NCBI RefSeq assembly: GCF_949628215.1
Contig: NC_134282.1
Location: 19,076,723 to 19,140,722, forward strand
Length of the DNA stretch: 64,000 nt
Source: Phalacrocorax aristotelis
Lineage: Eukaryota; Chordata; Aves; Suliformes; Phalacrocoracidae
Reading direction: 5' to 3'
The position numbers were made by a program, and so were the translations under genes. Below are positions 54,701 through 64,000 of the stretch, one piece after another (position 1 is the stretch's first letter; each line of letters begins with the position of its first letter). Under the pieces are notes generated by a model that saw only the letters and a program-made list of their open reading frames with translations, was not told the origin of the DNA and searched no databases.

Positions 54701-57700
54701 TGTGCTCTATTTGCTGTCTCTCTGTACAGGGGATTTCTTGTACCATCCCTTGCACTGACACCATCAAAAGCAGGAGAGCAGTTGAAACAGTCAGCCTTCC
54801 TCTACCTTTGGTTTTGTCTACTAGTAGACCTATGCAGGAGCTGATCATTTAAACCATTGGTTTTCTCCAAGTTCTTCCTGGCTTGCTGACAATTTCCTCA
54901 GAGTGAAGTAAATAGGTCAGGTTGTGCCAAAAATTATCCAGAGCCCAAAGGTGAGGAAAACAAGAACATGCGTCCCTGTCCTAGCGATGGCCAGAAATGA
55001 TTCTTAGGAGCATTCAGACCGCTCATGCTGTCATCTGCCTCCTGCGTTTTAGGACCAGAGGGACATTGTAACAGTTTGCCCTTTTTCAGGGTGCTGCAAT
55101 AGTCTGGGATCAGGGACAAAGTTCTTTCTTTGCCACCATGCAGCTGTTGTGGCTCTGAAAGGCTCTTCTTTGCCTAAGTTGTTCTCATTGTCTTCAGCAA
55201 ATGTTTTGTGGTGGAACTTAGTTTTGAGCTTTATTAACTCCCTGTGGTTTTATAGGGGTTTTCGGTATGTCTTATAGACCCAGTTAGCCGAGATGTTGCT
55301 GATGGTAGCCCAGCTGGATGGAAAGAGTAGGTGTGGTCATCCAGAGCCTGTTATCCTTCAAGGCCCCTTTCCACTGGGTAGGAGATTGGGCTGGTTTCCT
55401 TGGGAGACACTTGCAAAGTTGTTTGTGCCAGGAGAGAGTAATGTGAGCTGGTCAGTGTCTTGAGGGCAGGATAAGTGTGAAGACTGCTTTGTTATCTCCT
55501 GGTGGAGATCTGTCATTGAATACAAATTAATTGTTAACATGATGGGGGAAGCAAACCTCACTTCTCCCCACAGACGTCTACCTTGGTCTGTGCCTTCCCA
55601 GACCTGCTCTGGAAATGGCTGGCCAGCAGAAAGGTGCTCCAAGAGCAGGGGGCTGGTGCTGGGCAGGGCTGCTGTGCTGGCAGCCTGGGACAAGGGGGTG
55701 CTGGTGAGCAGACTCCTCAGTGGCAGCTCCCAGCATCCCCAGGTGTGGAAGTCCAAGCTTTCAGACTGTTTCCCACCCTCCCCCTCTTCCCATTTCCCCC
55801 CTCTTCTCTCCTTGCTCTCCCACTGAGTTGATGTTTTTCCAGGAATGAGCTGTACTGCTGGCCCAGCACATTCCACAGCAGCAGCGCTTTCTTGGCAGGA
55901 GCCTCGCCTGCTGTTAAGAAAAAGCAGGACTGACTTGGCGTCCCTCAGCTGAGGGCCAGAAAAGGAAGGCCTGCTCCTACCTTCCTCATGGTGTGTGCAG
56001 AGCTTTCCTGGACACTGTGCCCTTCTCCCTTGCCTGTTGTGTATGTGCTATTGTCCCGCCAGCAGTCCTTGGAACCTTTTACAGCTCCTCACTGTCATCT
56101 CAACTGGCATGATGTCCCTGAGCATTGCAAGGGAGCCTGTTGCTTTTCTAGCCAGCCTAGAGAGGGGTGGGCGACTTCTGTGGAGAATTGCAAGGAATTC
56201 CCTGTGGGACCCAGACACCTCTTCCACGAGCTTCTTGATAAGATGTTGTTGTGCCCTTTGTGTTTTGCTACCTGCAGTAGCTGAGTAAACCCTTGTTCCA
56301 CCTCTCTGCACAGTTGCTTTCTCTTTGTTGGCAGGAGCTGTGGTGTTGCAGGTCTGTGTTGTGGACTCTTCCCACCATCTGTACCCAGATGGAGCTAAGT
56401 GTCACAGCAGACCAAGCCTCCTCCGGTTTGCTTGCCATCTCTCAATGTACGTATGAACCATAGCAACTGCATCACAATTTTGCCCTGTCTCATATGTGTA
56501 TCTCTGTTCAGCTGAGGCCTCTTTGGGCTCATTTCCTATCCCACATTGAATAGGCGGCCAGCTTTTGGTCACTGCTATGTCTGTGGGTGTCTTGGTTCCC
56601 TGAAGGTCATTTCTGCAGATGTTTAACCTGAAATCTATCTGTCTCACAATGAGTCCTTGCACTTGTATCCTTGTGTTGGGCCATGCAAGCTCTTAGAGTT
56701 GTAGAGGAGCTGAAACTGAGCTACCAGGGTGAAGATCCTGGCTGGGCTTCTGCTGGGAGTTCCCATTTGTCCTGATTTCCAATTCAAAGAGACTGGAAGT
56801 GTCACTGAACCTTTGGGGGCCTGAAGAATGCTTCCTTTGATGAAGTCTCTAAATGTTCTTCTGGGGGTTGGAAGCATTGCTTGGGTAGGGCAGGATTAAT
56901 TAGTGTGGAGGTGCCTCCTGCAGTCCCTGTGCAGCTTCCTCCTCCCAGTCGGAGGACAGGCCTGTTGGGCTTGTTTGCAGGGCAGTGCTGCAGCCAGATG
57001 GCCACTCCGGAGATCAAGGCAGGAGGGGCTGCCAGGGCTCTTGGGCTCACTTCAAAATCAAGCTTTGCTGTAGCTTTGCTTTGATAAGTGCTGCTCCTGG
57101 GCAGTCGTGTGAGGTCAGGTGGCTGGTTCCTGAATGCCATTGCTTTTCCAGTCTTTGGACTAGATGAACAGGAGGTCTGTCCTTTGTCATATCCCACCCA
57201 GTGATGCCTGTAGGACTGAGCACAGGTCCAGCTGGAGCCAAGCATCTCCTGGGCAGGGGGGCTGTCATTGTCCTGATGTGTGTCCAGTGGAGTGTTTGCA
57301 AATGTGTTGATGAGGGGTTCTTGGGGAAACCAGTTGCCATCTTAGATGTCCGTTCAGCCCCTGTCTGAGTGATACGGGGGGGAAAGCACAGCAAGCTGTG
57401 GGGCAGGAGTGGTGAGCACGGTTGAGGGAGGCTGTAGAAATCACAGCCTGAAAATGAGAGGCTGTTCCTGTGCTTTCATTCATGGGCATGATGTCCCCAC
57501 TCCTGAGGAGAGAAGGTAGTAGCTTGAAATGGGGTGACCTGCTCTCTGAGGAATCCTTGTAATGCTCCCTTGATTTGTTAGGAGAGCAGAGGTGGCCTCT
57601 CCTGCTCAAATGAAGAGCTGTGTTATTGTTATGTTAGCAGGACAACTGGTTTGTGCTTCTTAATTCTTAAAAAAGATCCCAGGTAAAGACAGTGCTGCAA

Positions 57701-60700
57701 GGGAGCTCACATTCACGTGGGATGCAGGGACAGACAGGAGGACAGCAGCTCCTCTGGGGAGGAGGGTCTGAGAGGGCTAAACCACCCACAGATCTGTGTT
57801 TCTTTTTTTACCCTATGCTACAGCAGAGAGGGGCAGTGGAGAATACTGTGGGGGCTCAGGAGGTAAATTAAATGGGAGAGTGATGGTCTCTGTTTACACT
57901 TGGAGAGCCCTTTCACCCCAGTGCACTGTGCAATTCGTACCCTGGGTACTCCTCCTCCTCACACACGAGGTAAAAATAAAGCAAGGAAGACCCGAAGAAT
58001 GCCATGGCTTACAGAGACAGACAACTCAAATCCTCTAATCCTGTTTGATGTGTGCTGTTTGCCTGAGAAGCCCAAGGTCTCGTCGATACATGTGTGTACT
58101 CTTTGGTTGGGCCTGTAGCCCTTGGGGGGATTTTTGTCCCCATGGGGAGTACACGTGTTATGTCTGGGCTTAGTCTAACAGGTGAGTATTTCCCATCCAA
58201 AATCCCAACTGAGTCAGAGAATTGCCGTGTCCAATTTTCTCTTCTGGTGAAATGGCTGCAGAGCTCGTTCCTGTGGTCCCAGCATTTGATCTTGCAGAAG
58301 GGTGGAGGATTTTGCTTTAGAGCTAGGAGATGCTCACATTTGGGTAGTAATATATGAAGGTGCTTCCTTTTGCTGTGCAGCTGTGTTAATCTATACAGTC
58401 ATTTGGAGGAAAGACATCCCTGCCCTAAGGGGTGTGTACTCAAGGTCTTGAAAACAAGATCACATTTCTGGTGTGTAAATCCCTGAAGCTTGTGCTATTG
58501 TGTAGAAATGTCTCCTGATGGTTTTTTGTTTGGTTGGGGTTTTTTTGTTTGTTTGTTTTTAATGGTTCTGGGGGCTGTTGAGATCAGAGTCACCTACCTA
58601 ATCTGTGCGTTTTGGGGGGTTTGTAATAGATTATTAACATTATATTTCTGGGCTTTGCAGTGTTGGAAAAAATGTTGCTGTTCTGTGAAGGTCTTCCAGT
58701 AATTGAACTAAATGGAGGAAAAGATCTTACTTTTTTTCATCTGCTCTACTAGCTTTTCATCTTTTTATTGTGAAATTTTCGCTGAAATTGTCTTCTCAAT
58801 CTTTGCACCTCCCCTAATAAGACTTCTTTTCATCCTGGCCATTGAACTAACATGCTTGAGGGGTCCCCTTCCCTAACCTCCCTTCTTGGTACTGGACACC
58901 CCCCCCCTCCCCTAACACCAGATTCAGCTTTCTGATCACCACCACATTCTGTGATTGCTTCTCTCTCACTATCCTCCCCATTGTGAGCCCTTAGATAGAT
59001 GTGTTGAAGGATGGGACTGCCAGAGACGAGCAGTGATCGCTGCTGAGCTCCAGCCTGCATCCACATCTGAGATTCAAATCCTTCTTCCAGAGCCCTTGTC
59101 AATGCCTCTTGGATTTCTTCTTTCCCTGGGCTCGTGTTACTCCATCTGAGTTCTTTGCCGGGACCCCACTGTGGTTAGCAGGTCTTGCTCAGGAGAGACC
59201 AGAGCTGGCTGAAGCTAGAAACTCCCTTGTATCCACAGGCTCGCCCGGGCTGGAGGCCACCGAGGGGAAACGGGGAGGCTGGGAGCGCAGCGGCTGCGCT
59301 GGTAATGGCTGCGCAGCCTGGGGTCCCTGACACAGCGCAGCGATCTCTGAGCCTTGGGTTTTACAGCCTCCTTTCTCCCCTGTGCATGCTCTCTTGTTCC
59401 CCACCTTCCCTTCATTCCTAGGACATGACTCTATGATATAAAATACCCTCTAATTTCCTGAGCCGGGCTGGGGCTCCCTGGAGAAGGCAGTGTCTGCCTG
59501 CCTGTCCTTTGCCTGCCTCTGCATCCTTGTTTCCAGGCTGCTGGCTGCTCTTGCCGGCGGGGAGCAGGAGGGAAGCTGGGAGCGTGGCATCTTCCCAGGC
59601 CGTGGGGAAAAGGGCTGCCGGATCTTCCGGAGAAGCTGGTGGGAGGTTAAGGATGGAGCCAGGGTTAGAGCTGGGTTTCCTCTGCTTCCCTCCCTGCTGC
59701 TGGGGCTGCCCCTTCCCCTCCCCCAGCTGCATGGGAGCAGATGTGCTGCTTGTGTCAGCCCTGGCAGCCCCCTCTGCACACCCCAGCTGGGCTCCTGCGG
59801 CAGCCAGAGCCTCGTCCCCTCCTCTTCCCCCCCAGCTTGGCCCCGTGTGTCGCTGGGGATGGCGGTTGAATCATCCGCCCACTCGGCCTGCCTCCCCTGT
59901 AAACCTCCCTCCCTCCCTCCTTCCTCCCTCCCGCAGGTCTCTTTGTTGGAAAATTCAAGGCAGATGAGTGCTGGGGAGCACTGGGCCTGCGGGCCAGGCG
60001 CTGAGCCTGCAGCTTGGCTGCAGCACGTCGGCCAGCCCCAGGGACAGGACAGGGGCTGGCGAGCACCCATTCTGCTGGGCAATTCTCCATGCAGAGCAGC
60101 AGCGCCAAGGGGGCTGGACCCACGCTTGCCTGGGCAAAGCTCAGGCTGCCTCTCCATAGAAGGGGTTTTTCCTGGCCACTGTTCTCAGCTGTGTTGTGCC
60201 CAACCCCCAGCAGGACTTTAAACATGGGAAAATCTGAAACTGGTCTACCCTGATGGACAGTAAACTAAAAGTAGTCCCTTTGAAATCAGCTTTGGGCAGA
60301 TGTTTTCCCTGGGCTGTGGTGGCTCGTGCCAAAAGGAAAGGCACTTAGAGAACTGAGAGAGCCTGAGCTGCTCCTGGGTCTGCTCTTTTGGGATTCCCAT
60401 TTTCAGACCCCATCAGCTGGGGGCTCTTCCCAGCACATTCACAGGATGATTTTTCCCTCCCAGAACATCTATGGGACAGTTTCATCTCATGGCTGCCTCC
60501 CTGTGCAATTGTGGAGGAGAAACGTGGCACCGCTCACAGCTCCCCCAGAGGCTGCTTGGTTGGTGGCTTCTGACATGAACCTGTGGTCTTGTTCGTGTGA
60601 GAAGTGTGACTTGAAGAGCATGGTGAGAGGTGGGGGGAGGAAGGCTACAGTTCAGGGCTGAGGCTGGAGAGGAATGCAGGGCATGAATAGCTGGGATGGT

Positions 60701-63116
60701 GCAAAGGGTGACAGATGTGAGCAGGGCTGTGGATGTATTCCTGCTTGGCATGTGTCTGACTCCGGCACTATCAGTTTTTGCTCTGTACAGTCTAAATATA
60801 TAATCCATTGTGCTCTGGCATCTGGGTGATAAATAGTGATAAATATCTAGTGGCTGGGGAAGGAAGGAGAAGACTACTCTGGGGTGGAGCTGACCCCTGG
60901 GATGTCTGGGGCAGCAGCGGGGTAGTAGGAATGACGAGGGACCAGCTCTCAGGACAGAAGGAGCTTGTTCTCCATTGCACATTGCAGTTGAGGGTGGGGG
61001 AGGGTCTAGGGGTTTCGTTTCCTCTGTCCCCACTGAAAGTGAAATAGTTCATTTGTCCTTAGCGGTTGGTCACCTTGACCCTGCAAATATATCACCCTGT
61101 CCCTTCTCCCACGGGCAGGGCTCTGTGTCCCTGAGCCGGGAGCATGCAGCACTGAAAATTGGCTCTGCCTAGAAGTTCTGTCTAGGAACTGGATGAAATC
61201 CAGGCTGCTGGCGACAGTATGAATGGATGCTAGTACAGCCAGGCCAGGGTGCGTGCATGTGCTTGGAAGTGAGGAGACAACAACTTGCCTGCATTGGAAA
61301 GGGTTGGCGTGGTCACCAAAGAGGATGGGTCCTGGGGAAGACTGCCTGTGTTTGATACTTGTACTGGGCTGCAGGGACTTTGGGCAGAGTCCTAGTACAG
61401 AGCATGCTGAAGAAGCATTAAGCTAGCAGGATTTTAATCCATCCTCACTGCTCCTTTCCTGCGTTTTCCTGCTTTTCCATCTGTGCAAGAGGAATTAACA
61501 CACATCCTGGGAGTAGATTAGACTGCTCAAACCGTGACCTCCTTGTCTATGCCTTCTGGGGATGGGTGTTAGCATTTGTCGTCCCTTTCTGGCTCTTCAG
61601 TTTGGGCAGGGATCATGAGTGCCAGCTGCCAGCAAAGACGTGGCAACATGCCACCTTTCACCCATGGGACAGCCCTTTGCAGAGCATGTGTGACACTGGA
61701 GCAACCAGTACAGCTGGCAGGGTGGAGTGAGCCTGCTCCCCGGGTTGTGGTCTTCCATCACTGTTCACTTGTCTCTTGCTGATGCCTTGTGAGTGTTGGC
61801 GAGCCTTGCCATCCTATTTTCAGTGACAGTTTGGGCGGCTGTTGGCACACCAGGGAGCCCAGAGTACCTGTTTCTCTGAGCTCCAGCATGCTGCAAGTTA
61901 GTGGCAGTGCCTGGACTGTGTGGCAGTCTGGGGCAATGGGTCACAGCTCCACATCCCACGCTTGCATCCTTTTTGATTCTCTATGACTTGGGGTCTGTCT
62001 TGGGGACCCTTCAGAGCTGTTGATGGGATCCGAACTCTGTGTACTCTTAGTTACTTATAAGCCGCTACTTTTAATACACAATTTCCCTTGGTTTCACATT
62101 TGTTCTTTTGTTCTTTTTCTGTTGGATTCTTTCCCCCCCAATTTATTCACTGTTTAGTTACTAAATTATTTTTTAAGCACAATATGTGTCAAGCTACCTT
62201 AGATATGGCTTTGAAGGGGAACTTAATATCACAAACTACTTGTAAGATGTCTTCATGTTAAATAAGAATGCTTAAAATGTCATTCAGTAGAAAGGAAAAT
62301 TAGCTCGTTAAAGCCTATTTTGCCATTTATCAAAGATGGTATTAATTGAATCCGGTGAATTTACAAGTTGTTTTGATTGCAGACTCACTGTGGAAAAAGT
62401 ATTTAGGTGCCTTTTAAAATAGAAAGAATAAATTTTCTCTCCAAAGAAAACTAATGTTTTTACTGTTGGGTAAAAAATTTATCAGTCCTCTCTCCACTGT
62501 GAAGACTGATGATAATTTAGCCGCTTGTGTAATGCGGGGACATGACATTGTGGCACAACTATAAAGCTTGAAGTGATGTTGAAATATTATGTACATAATT
62601 AAAAAGCAACAGTAACATTTGGGAGGCAGCATCATGTTTAATGTATTTCACTTTAATCTATTAGAAATCTCTGGCATAGGTTGTGATTCTTTCAGATCAT
62701 TATAGAGAGGTTTAAATTATGTATTTCTTTAGAAATAAGCTAACTGGTGGACATATGCATCTGATTTTTTTTTCTTTTTGGACTGATTAAAATGTGAATC
62801 AGGGGATAAAACAGCCGGATGCACATGGGAGAGCCTGTTCTGCCCTTGTCTTCTCCTCTCCAGCCTGCCAGTCAGGGCTGTGGGCATAGGAAGCTGTTGC
62901 AGGAGGGAGCTACCGGTCCTCTCCCTGTCCCACCCCAAGCCTGGCCCTGGGCTGCCTGTTCTTGGGTGCAAACACCCACCTGGGAAAGTCTCCTTTTCCT
63001 CTGAAGTCCTGGACCCAGCTCTGACTGCCTCCTCTCTCCTCTGCAGGGTGGTGAAAGAAGAAATCTCAGATGACAATGCCAAGCTTCCCTGCTTCAACGG
63101 CCGGGTGGTGTCATGG
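42592..63116 (+). CDS. DVL3: Dishevelled-3, 5' part (first two coding exons)
   Basis: Dishevelled proteins are cytoplasmic hubs of Wnt signalling: on Frizzled activation they polymerise through the DIX domain and recruit Axin. The window holds coding exons 42592-42758 and 63047-63116, 237 nt or 79 codons, which is nearly the whole DIX domain. The frame joins across the intron through a split Gly codon (GG/G). MDDDFG and [20 protein letters not shown] match DVL3 best, where DVL1 and DVL2 have MDQDFG. Tyr19 and Val58-Lys59 correspond to the DIX polymerisation-interface residues known in DVL2 (Tyr27, Val67-Lys68). The start reads [10 protein letters not shown], two residues longer than mammalian DVL3 as I recall it, in a strong Kozak context (GCGCCATGG). 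The intron is 20,288 bp. PDZ, DEP and C-terminal exons lie beyond the right edge. EIF2B5 immediately upstream supports DVL3 over its paralogs. Confidence 0.93.
42803..42818 (+). repeat. (GT)n microsatellite
   Basis: About eight GT units lie just inside DVL3 intron 1. Confidence 0.85.
45672..45733 (-). mobile_element. CR1 LINE 3' end, minus strand
   Basis: AGAATCATAGAATCATTTAG, then GGTTGGAAAAGACC, then AGATCATCAAGTCCAACC is the reverse complement of the avian CR1 tail, with the terminal octamer repeats at the left. It is heavily 5'-truncated (about 60 bp). Confidence 0.9.
53123..53137. repeat. Poly(T) run
   Basis: Fifteen T residues are followed by five or more C. It is low complexity inside DVL3 intron 1. 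Confidence 0.9.
62030..62775 (+). promoter_or_regulatory. AT-rich block, candidate conserved non-coding enhancer
   Basis: Between GC-richer flanks lies about 750 bp of AT-rich, non-repetitive sequence 270 bp before DVL3 exon 2. It contains TCF/LEF-type cores ATCAAAG (62329-62335) and, on the minus strand, TTCAAAG (62215-62209). It also has a homeodomain-type ATTAATTGA (62341-62349). It has no coding potential and no repeat signature. The enhancer role is inference from texture and motifs. Confidence 0.35.
63047..63116 (+). CDS. DVL3: DVL3 coding exon 2 (residues 56-79)
   Basis: It encodes [23 protein letters not shown], the end of the DIX domain. The acceptor is CTCTCCTCTGCAG and the donor TGG/GTAAGC, phase 0. 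The next residues expected (LVSAEG in human) are not found before the window ends. Confidence 0.95.
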
Positions 63117-64000
63117 GTAAGCAAGCCCCTTGCTTTGGTATCTTGCTGCCTGTTTCTGCTTACTCTGAAAACCACCGTTTGGTTGCATAGTGCCAAGTAA
63201 GGCATGGGAACTGCTCCCTACTGTCGAAGTGCTGACTGCTAACAAAGCTGCTGAGCTGGATTACCATGCTCCCATCCCTCAGCTGGAGAGGGAGCTGCAT
63301 AGTTCTAGGTCCCCTGTGCCGGGGAAGGTGTGGGATGCCTCTGTGGAGAGCTCACGGTCACTGATGCCTGACAGATGTGATGGTCCCAGCCTGTCCGCAG
63401 TGTAACCCATGTGCCCCTACGGCAGGGTCAGCTTTCCAAGGAAAGTCCTGCTCCGGTGACTGGCGCAAAGGGCTTAAGTGACTTTAGTGCTGGTGAAGCA
63501 GACTGGATTTGACTGCCCTGAAGACTAAAGGTACTGCCTGGGCAGCTGCAGGACAAGCTTCTCCCTCCGTGTCATGCCATGCACATGCTCTGTCCCCTGC
63601 CTGCATGCTTCCCTTCGCCCCCAAGGGGACCCTTGTTTATGTGGCGGGAGGGCAGGGGGAGAGGATATTCAGTCTCCATAGCCCATCATCCCTTTTTCCC
63701 CTCTGCTGAGCTGCAGTTTTTGCTGATGGGGGTGCATGGATCTACACCAGGAGCAGAACCAAGACCCAAGTGCCTTTTTCTAGAGGCTGCCAAATAGCCC
63801 CTAAACAGCAAAAATCTTCAGCAAATCAGGCTAGGTCAGACCTAATGCTTCTTCTATCCCTGCACCAAACAGCTAGGCCTCAGGTGGGGGGCCATGAAAT
63901 GACTATGTTTGGGAGGGAGGGTGGGGGTGACAGGACCGGGCAGGCAAGCACCATGCTGCCAGACTGGCTCCTGCTGGGATGCTGGCCAGGGGAGCAGCGT
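63117..64000 (+). other. DVL3: DVL3 intron 2, 5' part
   Basis: It runs off the right edge. No further DVL3 exon is recognisable in these 884 bp. Confidence 0.85.

Larger units (their letters stand above)
42759..63046 (+). other. DVL3: DVL3 intron 1
   Basis: This is the largest non-coding block of the window, 20.3 kb. It contains a short (GT)n run (42803-42818), C homopolymers near 42960 and 43310, a CR1 tail (45672-45733), a 15-T run (53123-53137), a GC-richer block (about 59230-60240) and an AT-rich block (about 62030-62775). No nested gene is supported. Numerous short frames on both strands look random. Confidence 0.85.

Noticed and set aside
55358-55876. Minus-strand frame of 172 codons in DVL3 intron 1
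   Set aside because: No domain, no flanking splice sites, and overlapping plus-strand frames of similar length.
59490-60221. Plus-strand frame of 243 codons in DVL3 intron 1
   Set aside because: It overlaps an equally long minus-strand frame, is low-complexity in places, and has no recognisable domain. Composition explains both.

Overview
This 64-kb window is vertebrate nuclear DNA, almost certainly from a bird. It has intron-split genes with GT-AG junctions, CpG-island promoters, avian CR1 LINE 3' ends (about 18907-19040 and 45672-45733) and a 570-bp solo retroviral LTR (13581-14150) of a type I recognise from many non-galliform birds. Nothing in it is prokaryotic. I saw no CRISPR array, and no tRNA or rRNA gene, by eye.

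Layout. (1) Positions 1-780 are a CpG island. It looks like a divergent promoter with a probable non-coding first exon on the minus strand whose gene leaves the window at the left. By vertebrate synteny that gene could be ABCC5, but no coding sequence is visible to prove it. (2) Positions 780-19050 are gene-poor DNA holding one likely degraded LTR fragment, the solo LTR, and CR1 pieces, the last of which ends about 200 bp before the next promoter. (3) Positions 19080-38745 hold a complete EIF2B5 gene: 16 coding exons, all GT-AG, every exon phase consistent, 708 codons plus stop. It encodes the catalytic epsilon subunit of eIF2B. (4) Positions 38746-42140 are intergenic, ending in a strongly G-skewed stretch. 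(5) Positions 42140-42800 are the DVL3 CpG island and first coding exon; a 20.3-kb intron follows, then coding exon 2 at 63047-63116. The rest of DVL3 lies to the right.

The EIF2B5-DVL3 order and shared orientation match other vertebrates. The two genes act in unrelated processes: eIF2B recharges eIF2 with GTP for translation initiation and is the target of the integrated stress response, while Dishevelled-3 relays Wnt signals by DIX-domain polymerisation. Their adjacency is conserved synteny, not an operon.

I found no new multi-gene system. The observations most worth checking are an AT-rich, TCF/LEF-motif-bearing block just before DVL3 exon 2 (candidate conserved enhancer), the paired ZNF143/THAP11-type sites and 10-bp-phased GCAA motifs at the left CpG island, the solo LTR with perfect target-site duplications, and a 5.3-kb intron 13 in EIF2B5.
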